Source: Candidatus Glomeribacter gigasporarum BEG34 (GTDB taxonomy: Bacteria > Pseudomonadota > Gammaproteobacteria > Burkholderiales > Burkholderiaceae). Taken from it: a stretch of 61,032 nucleotides of DNA. Both the position numbers and the translations under genes were made by a program. The stretch lies in assembly GCF_000227585.1 (NCBI RefSeq), contig NZ_CAFB01000037.1, positions 82,878 through 143,909 of the forward strand. Reading direction: 5' to 3'. Positions 27,246 through 37,418 of this stretch are shown piece after piece. A model generated the notes under the pieces. The model saw nothing but the letters and a program-made list of their open reading frames with translations. It was not told the origin of the DNA and did not search any database. Each line of letters starts with the position of its first letter. Positions within the stretch are counted from its first letter, which is position 1.

Positions 27246-28902
27246 TCGGATATCGCCAGTCGCGTCCAAACGCGCGCGCTGTAATGCGAACGCCAGGCGG
27301 CGCCTGGCGCCGTTTATGTTCATTGGCTTTAATCAGTCGCGCGACCCGCATCACATCCTCTGTGGCGAATCCCTGCGCGATAATCTCCGGACATGGCCGG
27401 TTTTCTTCCACATAAAGATGAATGATGGCATCCAGAATCTCATACGGTGGCAAATGGTCTTGATCCCTTTGATTTGCGCGCAGTTCAGCCGATGGCGCGC
27501 GCCTCAGAATCCGTTCGGGGATGAAGTTGCGCAGCGCAAATGTATCCGCCGAATTGCGGTAATGTGCCAGCCGGTACACCCAGGTCTTTGACACATCCTT
27601 AAGCGCTGCAAAGCCGCCGGCCAGATCGCCGTATAGCGTGCAGTAACCCACCGCCATTTCGCTTTTATTGCCTGTGGTTAAAACGATCGCGCCGCTTCGA
27701 TTCGATAATGCCATCAGCAGCGCGCCGCGAATCCGCGCCTGGAGATTTTCTTCCACCGTATCAATGGAAGAAGTCATGGCGTTGCGCAGCGCTGGCTTGA
27801 GCGCGCTGCGCAATGCTTCAAACACGGGCGTTATTGGAATTTCATCGTAAGTAACGCCAAGCCGGCGGATCATCTCCAGCGCGTCGATGCGCGATATTGC
27901 GGCCGTATACGGCGAGGGCATCAGAACGGCGCGCACGCGCGATACGCCGAGCGCATCGCACGCAATCGCGAGCGTCAGCGCTGAATCAATGCCGCCGGAT
28001 AATCCAATTAAAACGCCTGGGAACGCATTCTTGTCCACATAATCGCGTACCCCAAGCATCAGCGCTGCATACACCTCGGCTTCGATCGGAATTGCAGGCG
28101 CAATCGGGCCGCGGATTGAAAAATCAGGCGCTGCGCCGTCTATATCCACAAGCGCCACGCCCGCGCCGAATTTCGGCATGCGGGCAACGCATTCGCCCTG
28201 CGCATTGAGAACGCAAGAGGCGCCGTCAAACACCAGCTCATCCTGTCCTCCCGCGCTATTGACATAGACAATCGGCAATCCCGTTTTCTGGGTGCGCGCG
28301 CGCAGCATCGCCATGCGTTGTGCCTCTTTGCCGATGTGATAGGGCGAGCTATTCAGGGCGAGTAATATCTGCGCGCCCGCATCGGCGGCGCGCTGCGCAA
28401 CGTGCAGGCGCCAGATATCTTCGCAGATCAGAACCGCATAACCAATGCCAGCCGCGTTGAAAATAAAAGGCTGGGCGCCGCGCGCAAAATAACGTTGTTC
28501 ATCAAAAACGCTGGTATTGGGCAAGAAATGCTTCAGATAGGTGCCAATGACCTGCCCGCGATGCAATACTGAAGCAGCGTTGTAGCAGGCTGGGTGCGTT
28601 GGCGGACTGGACGCCCGCGCGATACCGGAGCCAGGCCAATAAGGATGGCCGATGACGGCATAGAATCCGTCGAATGCGCTCAAACGCGCTGCCAGTTGGG
28701 TCAGCGTTCTTTCCGCTGCAATGCGAAAGGCGGGGCGCAGCAATAAATCTTCGGGCGGATAGCCGGATACAGCCAGTTCCGGAGTGATCAGAAGACGCGC
28801 CCCCTGGCGGTATGCATCCTGCGCAGCCTCCACAATGAGATCGAGATTAGCGCTGAAATCCCCTACGGTTGGGTTGAGTTGCGCAAGCGCAATGCGAACC
28901 AT
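27208..28902 (-). CDS. nadE: Glutamine-dependent NAD+ synthetase
   Basis: A 564-residue two-domain enzyme. The N-terminal nitrilase-like glutaminase has ITPELAVSGYPPEDLL (catalytic Glu), and a later ICEDIW block with the Cys. The C-terminal synthetase has the ATP pyrophosphatase loop GLSGGIDSALTLA near residue 302 and TTGNKSEMAVGYCTLYGD. It converts deamido-NAD to NAD using glutamine-derived ammonia. Its ATG overlaps the secG stop (TAATG), so the two are probably coupled. Confidence 0.95.
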   Translation of the reverse strand: MVRIALAQLNPTVGDFSANLDLIVEAAQDAYRQGARLLITPELAVSGYPPEDLLLRPAFRIAAERTLTQLAARLSAFDGFYAVIGHPYWPGSGIARASSPPTHPACYNAASVLHRGQVIGTYLKHFLPNTSVFDEQRYFARGAQPFIFNAAGIGYAVLICEDIWRLHVAQRAADAGAQILLALNSSPYHIGKEAQRMAMLRARTQKTGLPIVYVNSAGGQDELVFDGASCVLNAQGECVARMPKFGAGVALVDIDGAAPDFSIRGPIAPAIPIEAEVYAALMLGVRDYVDKNAFPGVLIGLSGGIDSALTLAIACDALGVSRVRAVLMPSPYTAAISRIDALEMIRRLGVTYDEIPITPVFEALRSALKPALRNAMTSSIDTVEENLQARIRGALLMALSNRSGAIVLTTGNKSEMAVGYCTLYGDLAGGFAALKDVSKTWVYRLAHYRNSADTFALRNFIPERILRRAPSAELRANQRDQDHLPPYEILDAIIHLYVEENRPCPEIIAQGFATEDVMRVARLIKANEHKRRQAPPGVRITARAFGRDWRYPITSRFVENATTQ

Positions 28903-29252
28903 TATTCCGGTACGTCTGAACCGGCGGACGGCGCACGCTCCTGTTCCGCTGCGGGTGTTGCCGCGCCAGGCGAGGGTTTCATGGCGCCAAGCGCGCCCGC
29001 TGCATTCTGCGCATGATGCGCGCCGAGAAAGCTAAGCGCGAGCGTGCATATAAAAAAAACGGTGGCCAGCGCCGCAGTGGCGCGCGACAGAAAATTTGCT
29101 GATCCCGTAACCCCGAACAGACTGCCCGCCGAACCGCTGCCAAAGGCAGCGCCCATTTCCGCGCCTTTGCCCTGCTGCAGTAAAACAAGGCCGATGACGC
29201 CAAGCGCGGAAAGAAACTGGATACAGAGAATGAATATTTTGGCGATGGACAT
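28902..29252 (-). CDS. secG: Protein-export membrane protein SecG
   Basis: A 116-residue subunit of the Sec translocon with two membrane segments: IFILCIQFLSALGVIGLVLL and ATVFFICTLALSFLG, separated by the conserved loop QGKGAEMGAAFGSGSAGSLFG. The start at 29252 aligns with Burkholderia SecG; an in-frame ATG at 29273 adds seven residues. In Burkholderia secG normally sits between tpiA and a tRNA-Leu just ahead of nuoA; here it is more than 16 kb from the nuo genes with nadE behind it, so the region is rearranged. Confidence 0.9.
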   Translation of the reverse strand: MSIAKIFILCIQFLSALGVIGLVLLQQGKGAEMGAAFGSGSAGSLFGVTGSANFLSRATAALATVFFICTLALSFLGAHHAQNAAGALGAMKPSPGAATPAAEQERAPSAGSDVPE

Positions 29253-29346
29253 GGCGTTGTAAAAATAAGTCATTGAACGGATTTAAAAAGAATTTTTAAC
29301 TGATTAGTATAAAAACCGAATGTAAAAGATAAGCTATGGAGGTTTT

Positions 29347-30715
29347 ATGCTAACGACACATGTTACAAACGATAGCACGACACTGCTACCAAGCGCTGTG
29401 TCTGAAGTCAATCCAGATCAGCGTATCGCTGAGTTAACGCAAGATTCGGATGATACCGGCATTGATCAGCGAATTGGAATCGAAAGCGAGTCGAGCGCTT
29501 TTATTTTTCCGTCGGACTATTATGTGATCAGCGCGCAACCGATCGATGCAGTCCAGGATCAAGGCAAGTGGATGACAGTGGTGTTTAATGATGGAGAAAT
29601 TCAGCACGAAAAATACAGCATGGCTCAGTTAATGGGCGATATCCCCAGTTTTACCAAGGTCGGAGCATTGCCTGGGATTGATCTGGAAAATATTAAGCAT
29701 TTTAATCAGAAATCAATTGAATGGGCATTTGAGTTAGGCGCGATGAAGACAATGGATTCATCCGATCCAGTCTACCGAAAACTGCTCAAATTAGGCTCCG
29801 CAAGCGCTGCGGCTTATTTCTTTCCGGGCGTAAAACTGGAGGAAAGCCCCTTGCCAAACTATCTTATGGTTTTTTACGTACTATTCGATGATGTGGTCGA
29901 TAACCCTCAATTTCAGCAGTCGACAGACTATAAAAAGAGTTCGCAAAAACGCTCAATGCATTTAAAACGGTTTTATCCACTGGAGAACTCCAGCCCGAAC
30001 AGATTGATTTCCCGCTTTTTGAGCCGTTCTGCAAGCTTCTGTTAAAGCTGCGTCAACATGCCGCCTCTCTAGGCTCAATTGAACCTTTTGTGAAAGCGCT
30101 GAACAAACATATGGAGGGTTCAGCTTCGCCTCTAAATCAACGGATGAGCCTTGTCTCGCCTTCTGATGCAACCTATACATTCCTACGTGATAAAGACTTC
30201 GGGTCCAGGGCCGTATCGAAACGGGGCGACTGCTCAGGAATATCCAATTAAATGAGGACGTGACTAAAAATTTTCATTTTAGACTGTTCAATCAGCAGGC
30301 CAGTATGCATCTGGCCGCAGTGCATGAAATGCTTTCTCTCAGAAATGATATTAGAAATAATAGTTTCAATGATCTTCTGAGCAAAAGTAACGATGTGTGG
30401 ACATTTCAACAGCAGAATACACAGCAGCCGGAAGGAAAGATTCCGCCTTTGCAGTGGGCGATTGATTTCACCTGTTCGCAATGCCGGAAACTGCTTGATG
30501 ACATTCAGCACACAAAAAGGCATTTAACCGAAGAACTTTTTCCAGCGGATGATCAACTAAAACAATATTGTGACTCTGTCCTCTACACTTTGGACGGTCA
30601 TGTTCGCTTGTATAACACTCAGGAACAGGGTATCAAAAGATACGGCACAACGCTGAACCTGGAATACCGGACCATCAACCCGGCACCCGCAATTCAGGTG
30701 ATGGAAATGGTCTAA
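29347..30715 (+). pseudogene. Class I terpene synthase broken by two frameshifts
   Basis: Three frames together read as one terpene synthase. Frame 1 (29347-about 29936) has AAAYFFPGVKLEESPLPNY and then FDDVVD, a DDxxD metal motif near residue 181. Frame 2 (about 29937-30222) has SPSDATYTFLRD. Frame 3 (about 30227-30715) has LRNDIRNNSF at the NSE-motif position, WAIDFTCSQCRKLLDDI and a C-terminal RY pair. Restoring one A in the run at 29932-29936 and one G in the run at 30223-30226 gives one frame of about 456 residues. The NSE motif is also changed (Asn and Asn in place of Ser and Glu). A GGAGG site precedes the start. The substrate was probably farnesyl diphosphate, made by IspA. Confidence 0.7.
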
Positions 30716-30842
30716 GCGCTCCTCGCGGCGGCGCAAATTTTCAGAGAATCATCCGTTTTCAACGATGCGCCGCCGATCAACCCAGCCATTTCAGACGCCC
30801 AATTCTTCTGGTCTTCTAGTGGATGTGTTTTAAGCCTACGGC

Positions 30843-31490
30843 TTATTTCTTACCCGATTGAGCGGATGATTTTGAAGGCGTTGGCGCTGACTTCGCGGCT
30901 GCGATTTCCCGGTCAGAAGCGTCTCGGATTTCCTTGACCGCCTGCGGCATATATTTGCCCATCAATCCATTCACCGTATCACGTCCCACTTGGTCTTGCA
31001 CCTGAATAAATTTACGGCCGGCCGGGCTTTTGTAAAATTTCGTCAGGTCTTCGATTTCCTGGGTCGTGTAATACTTCGCATAGGCATCGTATTGAAACTG
31101 GACGGCATCGGCTTTGAACGCCGGCGTCATAAATACTCCGCCCGCCTGTTCAGCCAGCTTGGGCACTACGTTTTGCTGGAGGGAAGGTACCAGCGTGCGT
31201 TTTTGCTCTTCATTCAGCGTCTTGTTTTCGTTCAGCGCTTCTGAAAGCACTGCCGGCACCAGTTGCTTGGCCTGATTCTGAGCGCCGTTGCCAATCGCCG
31301 CCGCCAGCTTGTCTGCATCAATGGCGTCCAGAAGCGCTTTAATAGCCGCGCGTTTGGCCGGCTCAATCGGAGCGGGCGCAGCAGCGGTTTGGGGCGAGGT
31401 TGCGCTGGGCTGCGGTCGTTGTCCTTGCGCCAGCGCCAGCGCCGGCGCAAATACAGCCAATAAAAACCATGGTTTGCGTTGTTTTTTCAT
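30843..31490 (-). CDS. DUF2059 exported protein
   Basis: A 215-residue protein with a signal peptide (WFLLAVFAPALALA) and a proline/alanine-rich linker, then an all-helical DUF2059 domain: YDAYAKYYTTQEIEDLTKFYKSPAGRKFI is the most conserved stretch. The function is unknown. A GGAG site precedes the ATG. It follows gyrA on the same strand, as in Burkholderia. Confidence 0.85.
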   Translation of the reverse strand: MKKQRKPWFLLAVFAPALALAQGQRPQPSATSPQTAAAPAPIEPAKRAAIKALLDAIDADKLAAAIGNGAQNQAKQLVPAVLSEALNENKTLNEEQKRTLVPSLQQNVVPKLAEQAGGVFMTPAFKADAVQFQYDAYAKYYTTQEIEDLTKFYKSPAGRKFIQVQDQVGRDTVNGLMGKYMPQAVKEIRDASDREIAAAKSAPTPSKSSAQSGKK

Positions 31491-31529
31491 TTTGACTCCG
31501 TGTCAATAAGTTGGCGTGACGAAGGTATT

Positions 31530-34106
31530 TTATACTTCCAACGCTGCTTCTTCCCCAGCGATATGCTGCAATCCTGATAATGTACTCCCTTTATCAAGGT
31601 GGATCAGTGTAACACCCTGAGCCGCCCGGCCCAGCTCGCGTATTTCGCACACGCGGGTGCGGACCAGCACGCCTGCCGTGGTAATTAGCATCACCTGGCT
31701 GTCTGGATGCACCAGCGTCGCTGCAACGACCCGGCCATTGCGCGGCGTTGTCCGGATTGCAATCATACCCTTAGTACCGCGTCCGTGGCGGGCGTATTCG
31801 CGGACTGGCGTGCGTTTGCCAAATCCGTTCTCGGTTGCGATTAAAACCGACTGTTGTTCATTTTCCGCCACCAGCATCGCAATCACCCGCTGCTCTTTTT
31901 CAAGCTGCATGCCACGCACGCCGCGCGCGCCGCGTCCCATCGCGCGCACATCGTTTTCGCTGAAGCGAACGGCTTTGCCGCAGTCGGAGAATAGCATCAC
32001 ATCATGCTGTCCATCGGTGATTGCAGCGCCTGCCAGATAATCCTCTTCGTCCAGCTTTACCGCGATAATGCCTTTTTTCATCGGACGGCTGAATTCGTCC
32101 AGCGGCGTTTTTTTGACAGTGCCCAGCGCAGTGCTCATCAAGACATATTGGCGTGCATTAAATTCCTTAACGGGAAGTACAGCGGTAATTTTTTCATCCG
32201 GCGCGAGCGGAAACATATTCACAATGGGCCGTCCGCGCGACTGGCGCGAACCAAGCGGCACTTCATAGACTTTGATCCAATAGACGTGACCGCGATCTGA
32301 AAAGCACAGCAGAGAATCGTGCGTATTGGCAATAAAGAGGTTTTCGATCCAATCGTCTTCCTTAATTGCAATGGCTTGTTTACCGCGCCCTCCGCGCTTT
32401 TGCGCGCGGTATTCATCCAGCGGCTGAGACTTGATATAACCCGTATGAGAAATGGTCACCACCCGATCTTGCGGCGTAATCAAATCTTCGCGGCTCAAAT
32501 CTTCTGTATTGAACTCGATTTGAGAGCGTCGCGCGTCGCCAAACTCCTGTTTTAGAGCCCTCAGCTCATCGCCAATGAGGGCGCTGATGCGTTCGGGCCT
32601 GGCCAGAATATCGAGCAGATCCGAAATTTTCTCGACCATCGCGCGGTATTCGGAGACGATTTTGTCCTGCTCAAGCCCGGTTAACCGCTGCAGGCGCATC
32701 TGCAAAATTTCCTGCGCCTGCGTTTCCGAGAGCGCATAAGCGCCGTCCGGCCGAAGCCCAAACTCTGCGTCCAAATCCGGCGGTCGGACCGCGGCGCCGC
32801 CGCCCGCCGATAGGCGCTCAACGCGCGCGAGTAAATCGCGTACCAGAGGCGAAGGCCACGGCCTTGCCATCAGCGCTTGTTTTGCTTCAGCGGGCGTCTG
32901 CGCCGTTTTAATCAGCGCAATGAAAGTATCGATATTCGCCAGCGCTACCGCCAGCCCTTCCAGCACGTGGCTCCGCTCGCGCGCGCGCCGCAACTCGAAG
33001 CGGGTTCGGCGCGTGATGACTTCGCGCCGGTGCGCCAGAAAATACCCCAGTATCTGCTGCAGATTCAGCAATCTGGGCTGACCGTCAACCAGCGCCACCA
33101 TATTGATCCCGAAGGTGTCTTGAAGCTGGGTCTGTTTATATAGATTGTTCAGTACCACTTCGGGCACTTCGCCACGCTTGAGTTCAATCACCGCGCGCAT
33201 TCCGCTTTTGTCGGATTCATCCCGGATATCCGAAATCCCTTCCAGCTTTTTTTCATTGACCAGCGCCGCCATGCGCTCAAGCAGAACGCGCTTGTTGACC
33301 TGATAAGGCAGTTCATCGATGATGATCGCGTGGCGCTGTCCGCGGTCGATGTCTTCAAAATGCGTCTTGGCGCGCATCACGACCCGGCCCCGTCCGCTCC
33401 GGTATCCCTGATGAATGCCGGCGGCGCCGTAAATAATGCCCGCGGTTGGAAAATCCGGTGCGGGCACAATCGCAATCAATTCATCTATCGTCGCATCGGG
33501 CTTTTTCAGCAGATATAAGCAGGCATCGACAATTTCGTTCAGATTATGCGGGGGAATATTGGTGGCCATGCCGACCGCAATGCCGGACGAACCATTCATC
33601 AGCAGGTTGGGCGCGCGCGCGGGCAGGACCACCGGCTCACTTTCATGACCGTCGTAATTGGGCGCGAAGTCAACCGTTTCCTGATCAATATCGGCCAATA
33701 ATTCATGGCCGATTTTTGCCATCCGGATTTCGGTATAACGCATTGCGGCCGGGTTATCGCCGTCAACCGAGCCAAAATTGCCCTGGCCGTCGATTAACCG
33801 ATAACGCAGCGAAAAATTCTGCGCCATGCGTACAATCGTGTCGTAGGCGGCGGTATCGCTATGCGGGTGATATTTACCAATGACATCGCCGACAATGCGC
33901 GCGGATTTTTTATGGGGACGGTTCCAGTCATTATTCATCAGATGCATCGCATACAGCACGCGGCGATGCACGGGTTTCAGGCCATCGTAGACGCTTGGCA
34001 ATGCCCGCCCGACGATGACGCTCATCGCATAATCGAGATAGGAACGCCGCATTTCCTCCTCAAGAGAAACCGGCAATGTCTCTTGAGCGTAGTGTTCCTG
34101 ATCCAT
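31530..34106 (-). CDS. gyrA: DNA gyrase subunit A
   Basis: The 858-residue ATP-dependent type II topoisomerase subunit that introduces negative supercoils. The catalytic Tyr lies in [10 protein letters not shown] (about residue 124) and the GyrA box QKRGGRGKQ marks the C-terminal wrapping domain. The quinolone-resistance region reads [12 protein letters not shown]: Ser83 (codon AGC at 33858-33860 on the minus strand) stands where E. coli has Gly81, Thr85 where it has Ser83, and Asp89 where it has Asp87. The Ser substitution is unusual. A palindromic repeat copy lies upstream of the gene. Confidence 0.97.
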   Translation of the reverse strand: MDQEHYAQETLPVSLEEEMRRSYLDYAMSVIVGRALPSVYDGLKPVHRRVLYAMHLMNNDWNRPHKKSARIVGDVIGKYHPHSDTAAYDTIVRMAQNFSLRYRLIDGQGNFGSVDGDNPAAMRYTEIRMAKIGHELLADIDQETVDFAPNYDGHESEPVVLPARAPNLLMNGSSGIAVGMATNIPPHNLNEIVDACLYLLKKPDATIDELIAIVPAPDFPTAGIIYGAAGIHQGYRSGRGRVVMRAKTHFEDIDRGQRHAIIIDELPYQVNKRVLLERMAALVNEKKLEGISDIRDESDKSGMRAVIELKRGEVPEVVLNNLYKQTQLQDTFGINMVALVDGQPRLLNLQQILGYFLAHRREVITRRTRFELRRARERSHVLEGLAVALANIDTFIALIKTAQTPAEAKQALMARPWPSPLVRDLLARVERLSAGGGAAVRPPDLDAEFGLRPDGAYALSETQAQEILQMRLQRLTGLEQDKIVSEYRAMVEKISDLLDILARPERISALIGDELRALKQEFGDARRSQIEFNTEDLSREDLITPQDRVVTISHTGYIKSQPLDEYRAQKRGGRGKQAIAIKEDDWIENLFIANTHDSLLCFSDRGHVYWIKVYEVPLGSRQSRGRPIVNMFPLAPDEKITAVLPVKEFNARQYVLMSTALGTVKKTPLDEFSRPMKKGIIAVKLDEEDYLAGAAITDGQHDVMLFSDCGKAVRFSENDVRAMGRGARGVRGMQLEKEQRVIAMLVAENEQQSVLIATENGFGKRTPVREYARHGRGTKGMIAIRTTPRNGRVVAATLVHPDSQVMLITTAGVLVRTRVCEIRELGRAAQGVTLIHLDKGSTLSGLQHIAGEEAALEV

Positions 34107-34171
34107 ATTGACTGGCTTTTGACTTAAAACGGAGGTGCGAGAAGCGGCGAGAAAGAGCTTAAATGTAAAAT

Positions 34172-34248
34172 TTTAGAGCATTTTTCAGTGAGACTGCATA
34201 AGGAGCGAGCGCGAAGCGACGCCGTGCAAGCCGCTGAAAAATGCTCTA
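34172..34248. repeat. 77-bp palindromic repeat upstream of gyrA
   Basis: A full copy: TTTAGAGCATTTTTCAGTG at the left, GCCGCTGAAAAATGCTCTAG at the right and GCGAGCGCGAAGCGACG in the middle. It is intergenic here, between the divergent gyrA and ompA genes, and may sit within the gyrA promoter region. Confidence 0.85.
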
Positions 34249-34329
34249 GCATGTGTCCCGTTCCGGCTTAGGCCATAGAAAGCGCCCGCGGACGAACACA
34301 TCCCGATCTGCCGCGCTTTTCCGTTGCGT

Positions 34330-34371
34330 CCTTGAGACATTTTTTCAAGGATATCCCGCCTCGCGGGATAT
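34330..34371. other. Two adjacent hairpins in the ompA leader region
   Basis: CCTTGA/TCAAGG (34330-34335 and 34345-34350) and the perfect ATATCCCGC/GCGGGATAT (34351-34359 and 34363-34371) lie in the region between gyrA and ompA, about 120 bases before the ompA start. They could be a terminator-like or leader structure; no known riboswitch was recognised. The rest of the 34249-34488 stretch holds nothing else I can name. Confidence 0.35.
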
Positions 34372-34488
34372 TTCCGCGACCTGAGCGCACACTATGGCAG
34401 AATGCGCAATGCAATCAAAAGGTGTACGAAGCGCAGAGGGCACTCTACAGTTTATTTGATTCAATCTTCCGAAAGGAGAAAAGCAATC

Positions 34489-35268
34489 ATGAACAAATTT
34501 TTCAGGCTGGCATTCGCTGTGGCCGTCGCGGTAGCCATCACCGGGCCCGCTTCGGCGCAATCCGTGCCTGCATCAAAGCAGGATATCAACGATAACTGGG
34601 TGAATGGCACAGGCGAGCAGGTATGGATGAACGGCACGCATGAGCTGTGCTGGCGCAATGGTTTCTGGACGCCTGCGACTGCCAATCAAGGATGCGATGG
34701 CGCGCTTGTTGCGGAAGAGCCTGCGCCCCCTCCAGTTGCGCCGCCTCCAGTTGCGCCGCCTCCGCCCAAAATGATTAGCCAGAAAGTCAAATATCAGGCG
34801 GAGACTCTGTTTGATTTTGATAAAAGCGTGCTGAAACCGGAAGGCCGGGCGAAACTCGATGATCTTGCTGAAAAAATCAAAGGCATTGATCTTGAAGTCA
34901 TTGTAGCGACGGGCCATACTGACCGAATTGGCACTGATAAATACAATGACGCCCTTTCTGCGCGGCGCGCCCAGGCAGTGAAAGCCTATCTGGTTCGCAG
35001 AGGCATCGATGCGAAACGCACGTATACCGAAGCAAAAGGCAAACGCAATCCGGTGACAACGGGCTGCAATCAGAATCTGAAAACGCAGCGTCAAGCGTTG
35101 ATTGCCTGCCTTGCGCCGGATCGCCGGGTGGAAGTGGAAGTCGTTGGAACGCGGACGATCACACAGGTGATACCGCCCCAATCTTCAGGTCAAGGCGTGT
35201 CCCCCGCGCAACCGGATAGCGCATCCGAGCGCAACGCTGTTGAGCCGCCTCCACAGCCCAAAAAATAA
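34489..35268 (+). CDS. OmpA-family outer membrane protein
   Basis: A 259-residue protein with a signal peptide ending ASA, a short unique front part, a PPPVAPPP hinge near residue 85 and a C-terminal OmpA/MotB domain: [21 protein letters not shown], then [21 protein letters not shown], which binds peptidoglycan. It has no eight-stranded barrel, so it is a peptidoglycan-linked envelope protein rather than a pore. AAGGAG precedes the start. A strong terminator follows. gyrA, ompA and ubiG are adjacent in Burkholderia too. Confidence 0.92.
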   Translation: MNKFFRLAFAVAVAVAITGPASAQSVPASKQDINDNWVNGTGEQVWMNGTHELCWRNGFWTPATANQGCDGALVAEEPAPPPVAPPPVAPPPPKMISQKVKYQAETLFDFDKSVLKPEGRAKLDDLAEKIKGIDLEVIVATGHTDRIGTDKYNDALSARRAQAVKAYLVRRGIDAKRTYTEAKGKRNPVTTGCNQNLKTQRQALIACLAPDRRVEVEVVGTRTITQVIPPQSSGQGVSPAQPDSASERNAVEPPPQPKK

Positions 35269-35279
35269 AAGTGGGCAAA

Positions 35280-35305
35280 AGCCCTGCCAAGGCAGGGCTT
35301 TTTTT
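35280..35305 (+). terminator. Rho-independent terminator of the ompA-family gene
   Basis: AGCCCTGCC and GGCAGGGCT form a perfect stem closed by AA, followed by a run of seven T. It ends 13 bases before the ubiG ATG, so ubiG translation starts almost directly after the hairpin. Confidence 0.9.
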
Positions 35306-35317
35306 GCTCTAATTTTT

Positions 35318-36019
35318 ATGGTGATCAATGCCGATCCACAAGAATTGCATCAGTTTGGCGCGCTTGCGCATCGCTGGTGGGACCCAGAGGCCGAATTCAA
35401 ATTATTGCACCAGCTGAATCCGGTTCGCCTGAGCTGGATTGATCACTATGCGCGCTTGCATGGCGGACGCGTTCTTGATGTGGGTTGCGGCGGGGGCATT
35501 CTCTGCGAATCAATGGCGCAACTGGGCGCGCGCGTTAAAGGAATCGATTTATGCGCCGAGTCGCTCAGCGCTGCTGAGCTGCATCGGCTTGAGACAGGCG
35601 TATCGGTGGATTATGAAAAAGTGAGCGCAGAATCTCTGGCAGCGCGCGAACCCGGCCACTATGATGTCGTGACATGCATGGAAATGCTTGAGCATGTACC
35701 CGATCCCGCCGCCATCGTCGCGGCATGCGCAACGCTTGTGAAACCCGGCGGATGGGTCTTTTTTTCAACTTTGAACCGCACGCCTAAAGCCTATCTGCTT
35801 GCGGTCATCGCTGCGGAATATCTGCTTCGCATACTGCCGCGCGGCACTCATGACTATGCACGGTTTATCCGTCCTTCTGAGCTGGCCGCCTCCGCGCGCG
35901 CTGCGCATTTGCGCGTTCATGTGATTTCCGGACTCAGTTATTCTCCGCTCAGTCCATGTTTTACCTTATCCAAAGATACTGCGGTGAATTATATGCTGGC
36001 CTGCGTCCGCGCGTCTTAA
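35318..36019 (+). CDS. ubiG: Ubiquinone biosynthesis O-methyltransferase UbiG
   Basis: A 233-residue SAM-dependent methyltransferase carrying out both O-methylations of ubiquinone synthesis. [24 protein letters not shown] is the family N-terminus (shown here in part), [11 protein letters not shown] the SAM motif and [10 protein letters not shown] the post-I region. The ATG at 35318 aligns with Burkholderia UbiG. There is no visible ribosome-binding site because the ompA terminator sits there, which suggests weak or read-through-dependent expression. Confidence 0.92.
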   Translation: MVINADPQELHQFGALAHRWWDPEAEFKLLHQLNPVRLSWIDHYARLHGGRVLDVGCGGGILCESMAQLGARVKGIDLCAESLSAAELHRLETGVSVDYEKVSAESLAAREPGHYDVVTCMEMLEHVPDPAAIVAACATLVKPGGWVFFSTLNRTPKAYLLAVIAAEYLLRILPRGTHDYARFIRPSELAASARAAHLRVHVISGLSYSPLSPCFTLSKDTAVNYMLACVRAS

Positions 36020-36032
36020 CAGGAGTTTCGCA

Positions 36033-36314
36033 ATGCGCAAAGCGCAACTAAAGGACAATCCAGCCCTGCCGGATGCTACGCCGCCGCTGAACTATGAGGC
36101 GGCGCTGGCTGAACTGGAAGCGCTGCTCGCGCGGATGGAGGAGGGGCATTTGAGTCTTGAGGATTCGCTCGCGGCATACCGGCGCGGCACGGCGTTGATT
36201 GCCTATTGCCGCGCGCAACTTGAGCATGTTGAACAACAGGTGCGCGCGCTCGACGGTGAAGCGCTGCAAGCGTTCCGGGCGGATGAGGGCGCGCTCCTCA
36301 ATTCTGAATCATAG
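36033..36314 (+). CDS. xseB: Exodeoxyribonuclease VII small subunit
   Basis: A 93-residue helical-hairpin protein. YEAALAELEALLARMEEGHLSLEDSLAAYRRG is the diagnostic XseB segment (shown as a landmark in two helices, about residues 24-55). It binds several copies per XseA to form the nuclease. AGGAG precedes the start. The xseB-ispA-dxs order is a common arrangement in proteobacteria. The large subunit gene is not in this window. Confidence 0.92.
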   Translation: MRKAQLKDNPALPDATPPLNYEAALAELEALLARMEEGHLSLEDSLAAYRRGTALIAYCRAQLEHVEQQVRALDGEALQAFRADEGALLNSES

Positions 36315-36332
36315 TGTCGCCTGGGCCGGGAT

Positions 36333-37247
36333 ATGAATGAAATGACGCCCAGCTTCGAGCAGTGGCGCAGCCTAAGGCTTGCGCGCATTGAGCGCGCGCT
36401 CGATGTGGCTCTGCCGCCTGCAAATACGCGGCTGCATCAAGTGATGCGTTACGCCGTGCTGGGGAACGGTAAGCGTATCCGGCCCTTGTTATGTGTCGCC
36501 GCGGGCGAATGGGCCGGCGCGCCGGATCATGCGCTCGATGCGGCCGCCGCTGCGCTTGAAATGATGCACGCGTATTCGCTGGCGCACGACGATCTGCCTT
36601 CAATGGATAACGATAGAGTGCGGCATGGCAAACCCGCGCTGCATCTTCGATATGATGAAGCGGCCGCCATATTGGCCGGTGATGCTCTGCAAACGCAGGC
36701 TTTTATGACCTTAATTGAAGGCGAACTGGCGCCATTGCAATGCGCGGCGCTGGTGCGCGAGCTGGCAACCGCCAGCGGTTCGGCAGGTATGGCGGGCGGT
36801 CAGGCAATGGATATCGAAAGCGCCGGCGCGCATCCAACGCATGCAGCGCTTGAAAAGATGGCGCGCATGAAAACCGGCGCGCTCCTTCGGGCGGCGGTGC
36901 GCATGGGCGCGTTATGCGCCGCATCTCCTACGGAGAACGCGGATATTCCGCCGTTTCCGGAAGCGCTTGAGCGTTACGCCAGCGCGATCGGTCTTGCGTT
37001 TCAGATGGTCGACGATATTCTGGATGCCGTTTCCGATTCCGAGACGCTGGGCAAAACCGCTGGCAAAGACGCGCGCGACCGTAAACCGAATTATGTATCG
37101 ATCCTTGGACTGGCCGCTTCCCGCGCGCAGGTTGAACAATTGCGCAACGCGGCGCTCGCGGCGCTCGCGTCATTGCCATCCTCCGACCAGAAACCCGCGC
37201 ATCGGCTGGCGCAGTTGGCTGATTTCATCGCCAAACGCGCCTATTAG
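36333..37247 (+). CDS. ispA: Farnesyl diphosphate synthase
   Basis: A 304-residue short-chain prenyltransferase that condenses isopentenyl diphosphate with dimethylallyl and geranyl diphosphates. The first aspartate-rich motif is DDLPSMDND near residue 86, the second DDILD near 227; GGQAMDIES and KTGALL lie between. Its product feeds ubiquinone and undecaprenyl synthesis and would have fed the terpene synthase at 29347. The TAG stop (37245-37247) is the first part of a palindromic repeat. Confidence 0.95.
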   Translation: MNEMTPSFEQWRSLRLARIERALDVALPPANTRLHQVMRYAVLGNGKRIRPLLCVAAGEWAGAPDHALDAAAAALEMMHAYSLAHDDLPSMDNDRVRHGKPALHLRYDEAAAILAGDALQTQAFMTLIEGELAPLQCAALVRELATASGSAGMAGGQAMDIESAGAHPTHAALEKMARMKTGALLRAAVRMGALCAASPTENADIPPFPEALERYASAIGLAFQMVDDILDAVSDSETLGKTAGKDARDRKPNYVSILGLAASRAQVEQLRNAALAALASLPSSDQKPAHRLAQLADFIAKRAY

Positions 37248-37417
37248 AGTGTTTTTCAGCGGCTTGCCCTGCGTCACTTCTGCGTGTTCGGTATTCGGGA
37301 TCGCTGCGGGGTCGCATCCATCGCGCTGCGCGCGACGGAACCTGCTCCGCCCGCATCGATCCCCATACTGTCTTCGCGCTCGTTCCTTGTGCAATCTCGC
37401 TGAAAAACACTCTAAAC
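37245..37417. repeat. 173-bp long form of the palindromic repeat between ispA and dxs
   Basis: The ends TAGAGTGTTTTTCAGCGG and CTCGCTGAAAAACACTCTAA are matched to each other with compensating changes (GTG/CAC in place of GCA/TGC). The middle carries an extra 50-bp module (about 37304-37355) that resembles, inverted, the inside of the MITE-like element at about 1102-1150, plus TCATACTGTCTTCG-type sequence shared with the copy at 19062. It supplies the ispA stop codon. Confidence 0.8.
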
Positions 37418-37418
37418 C

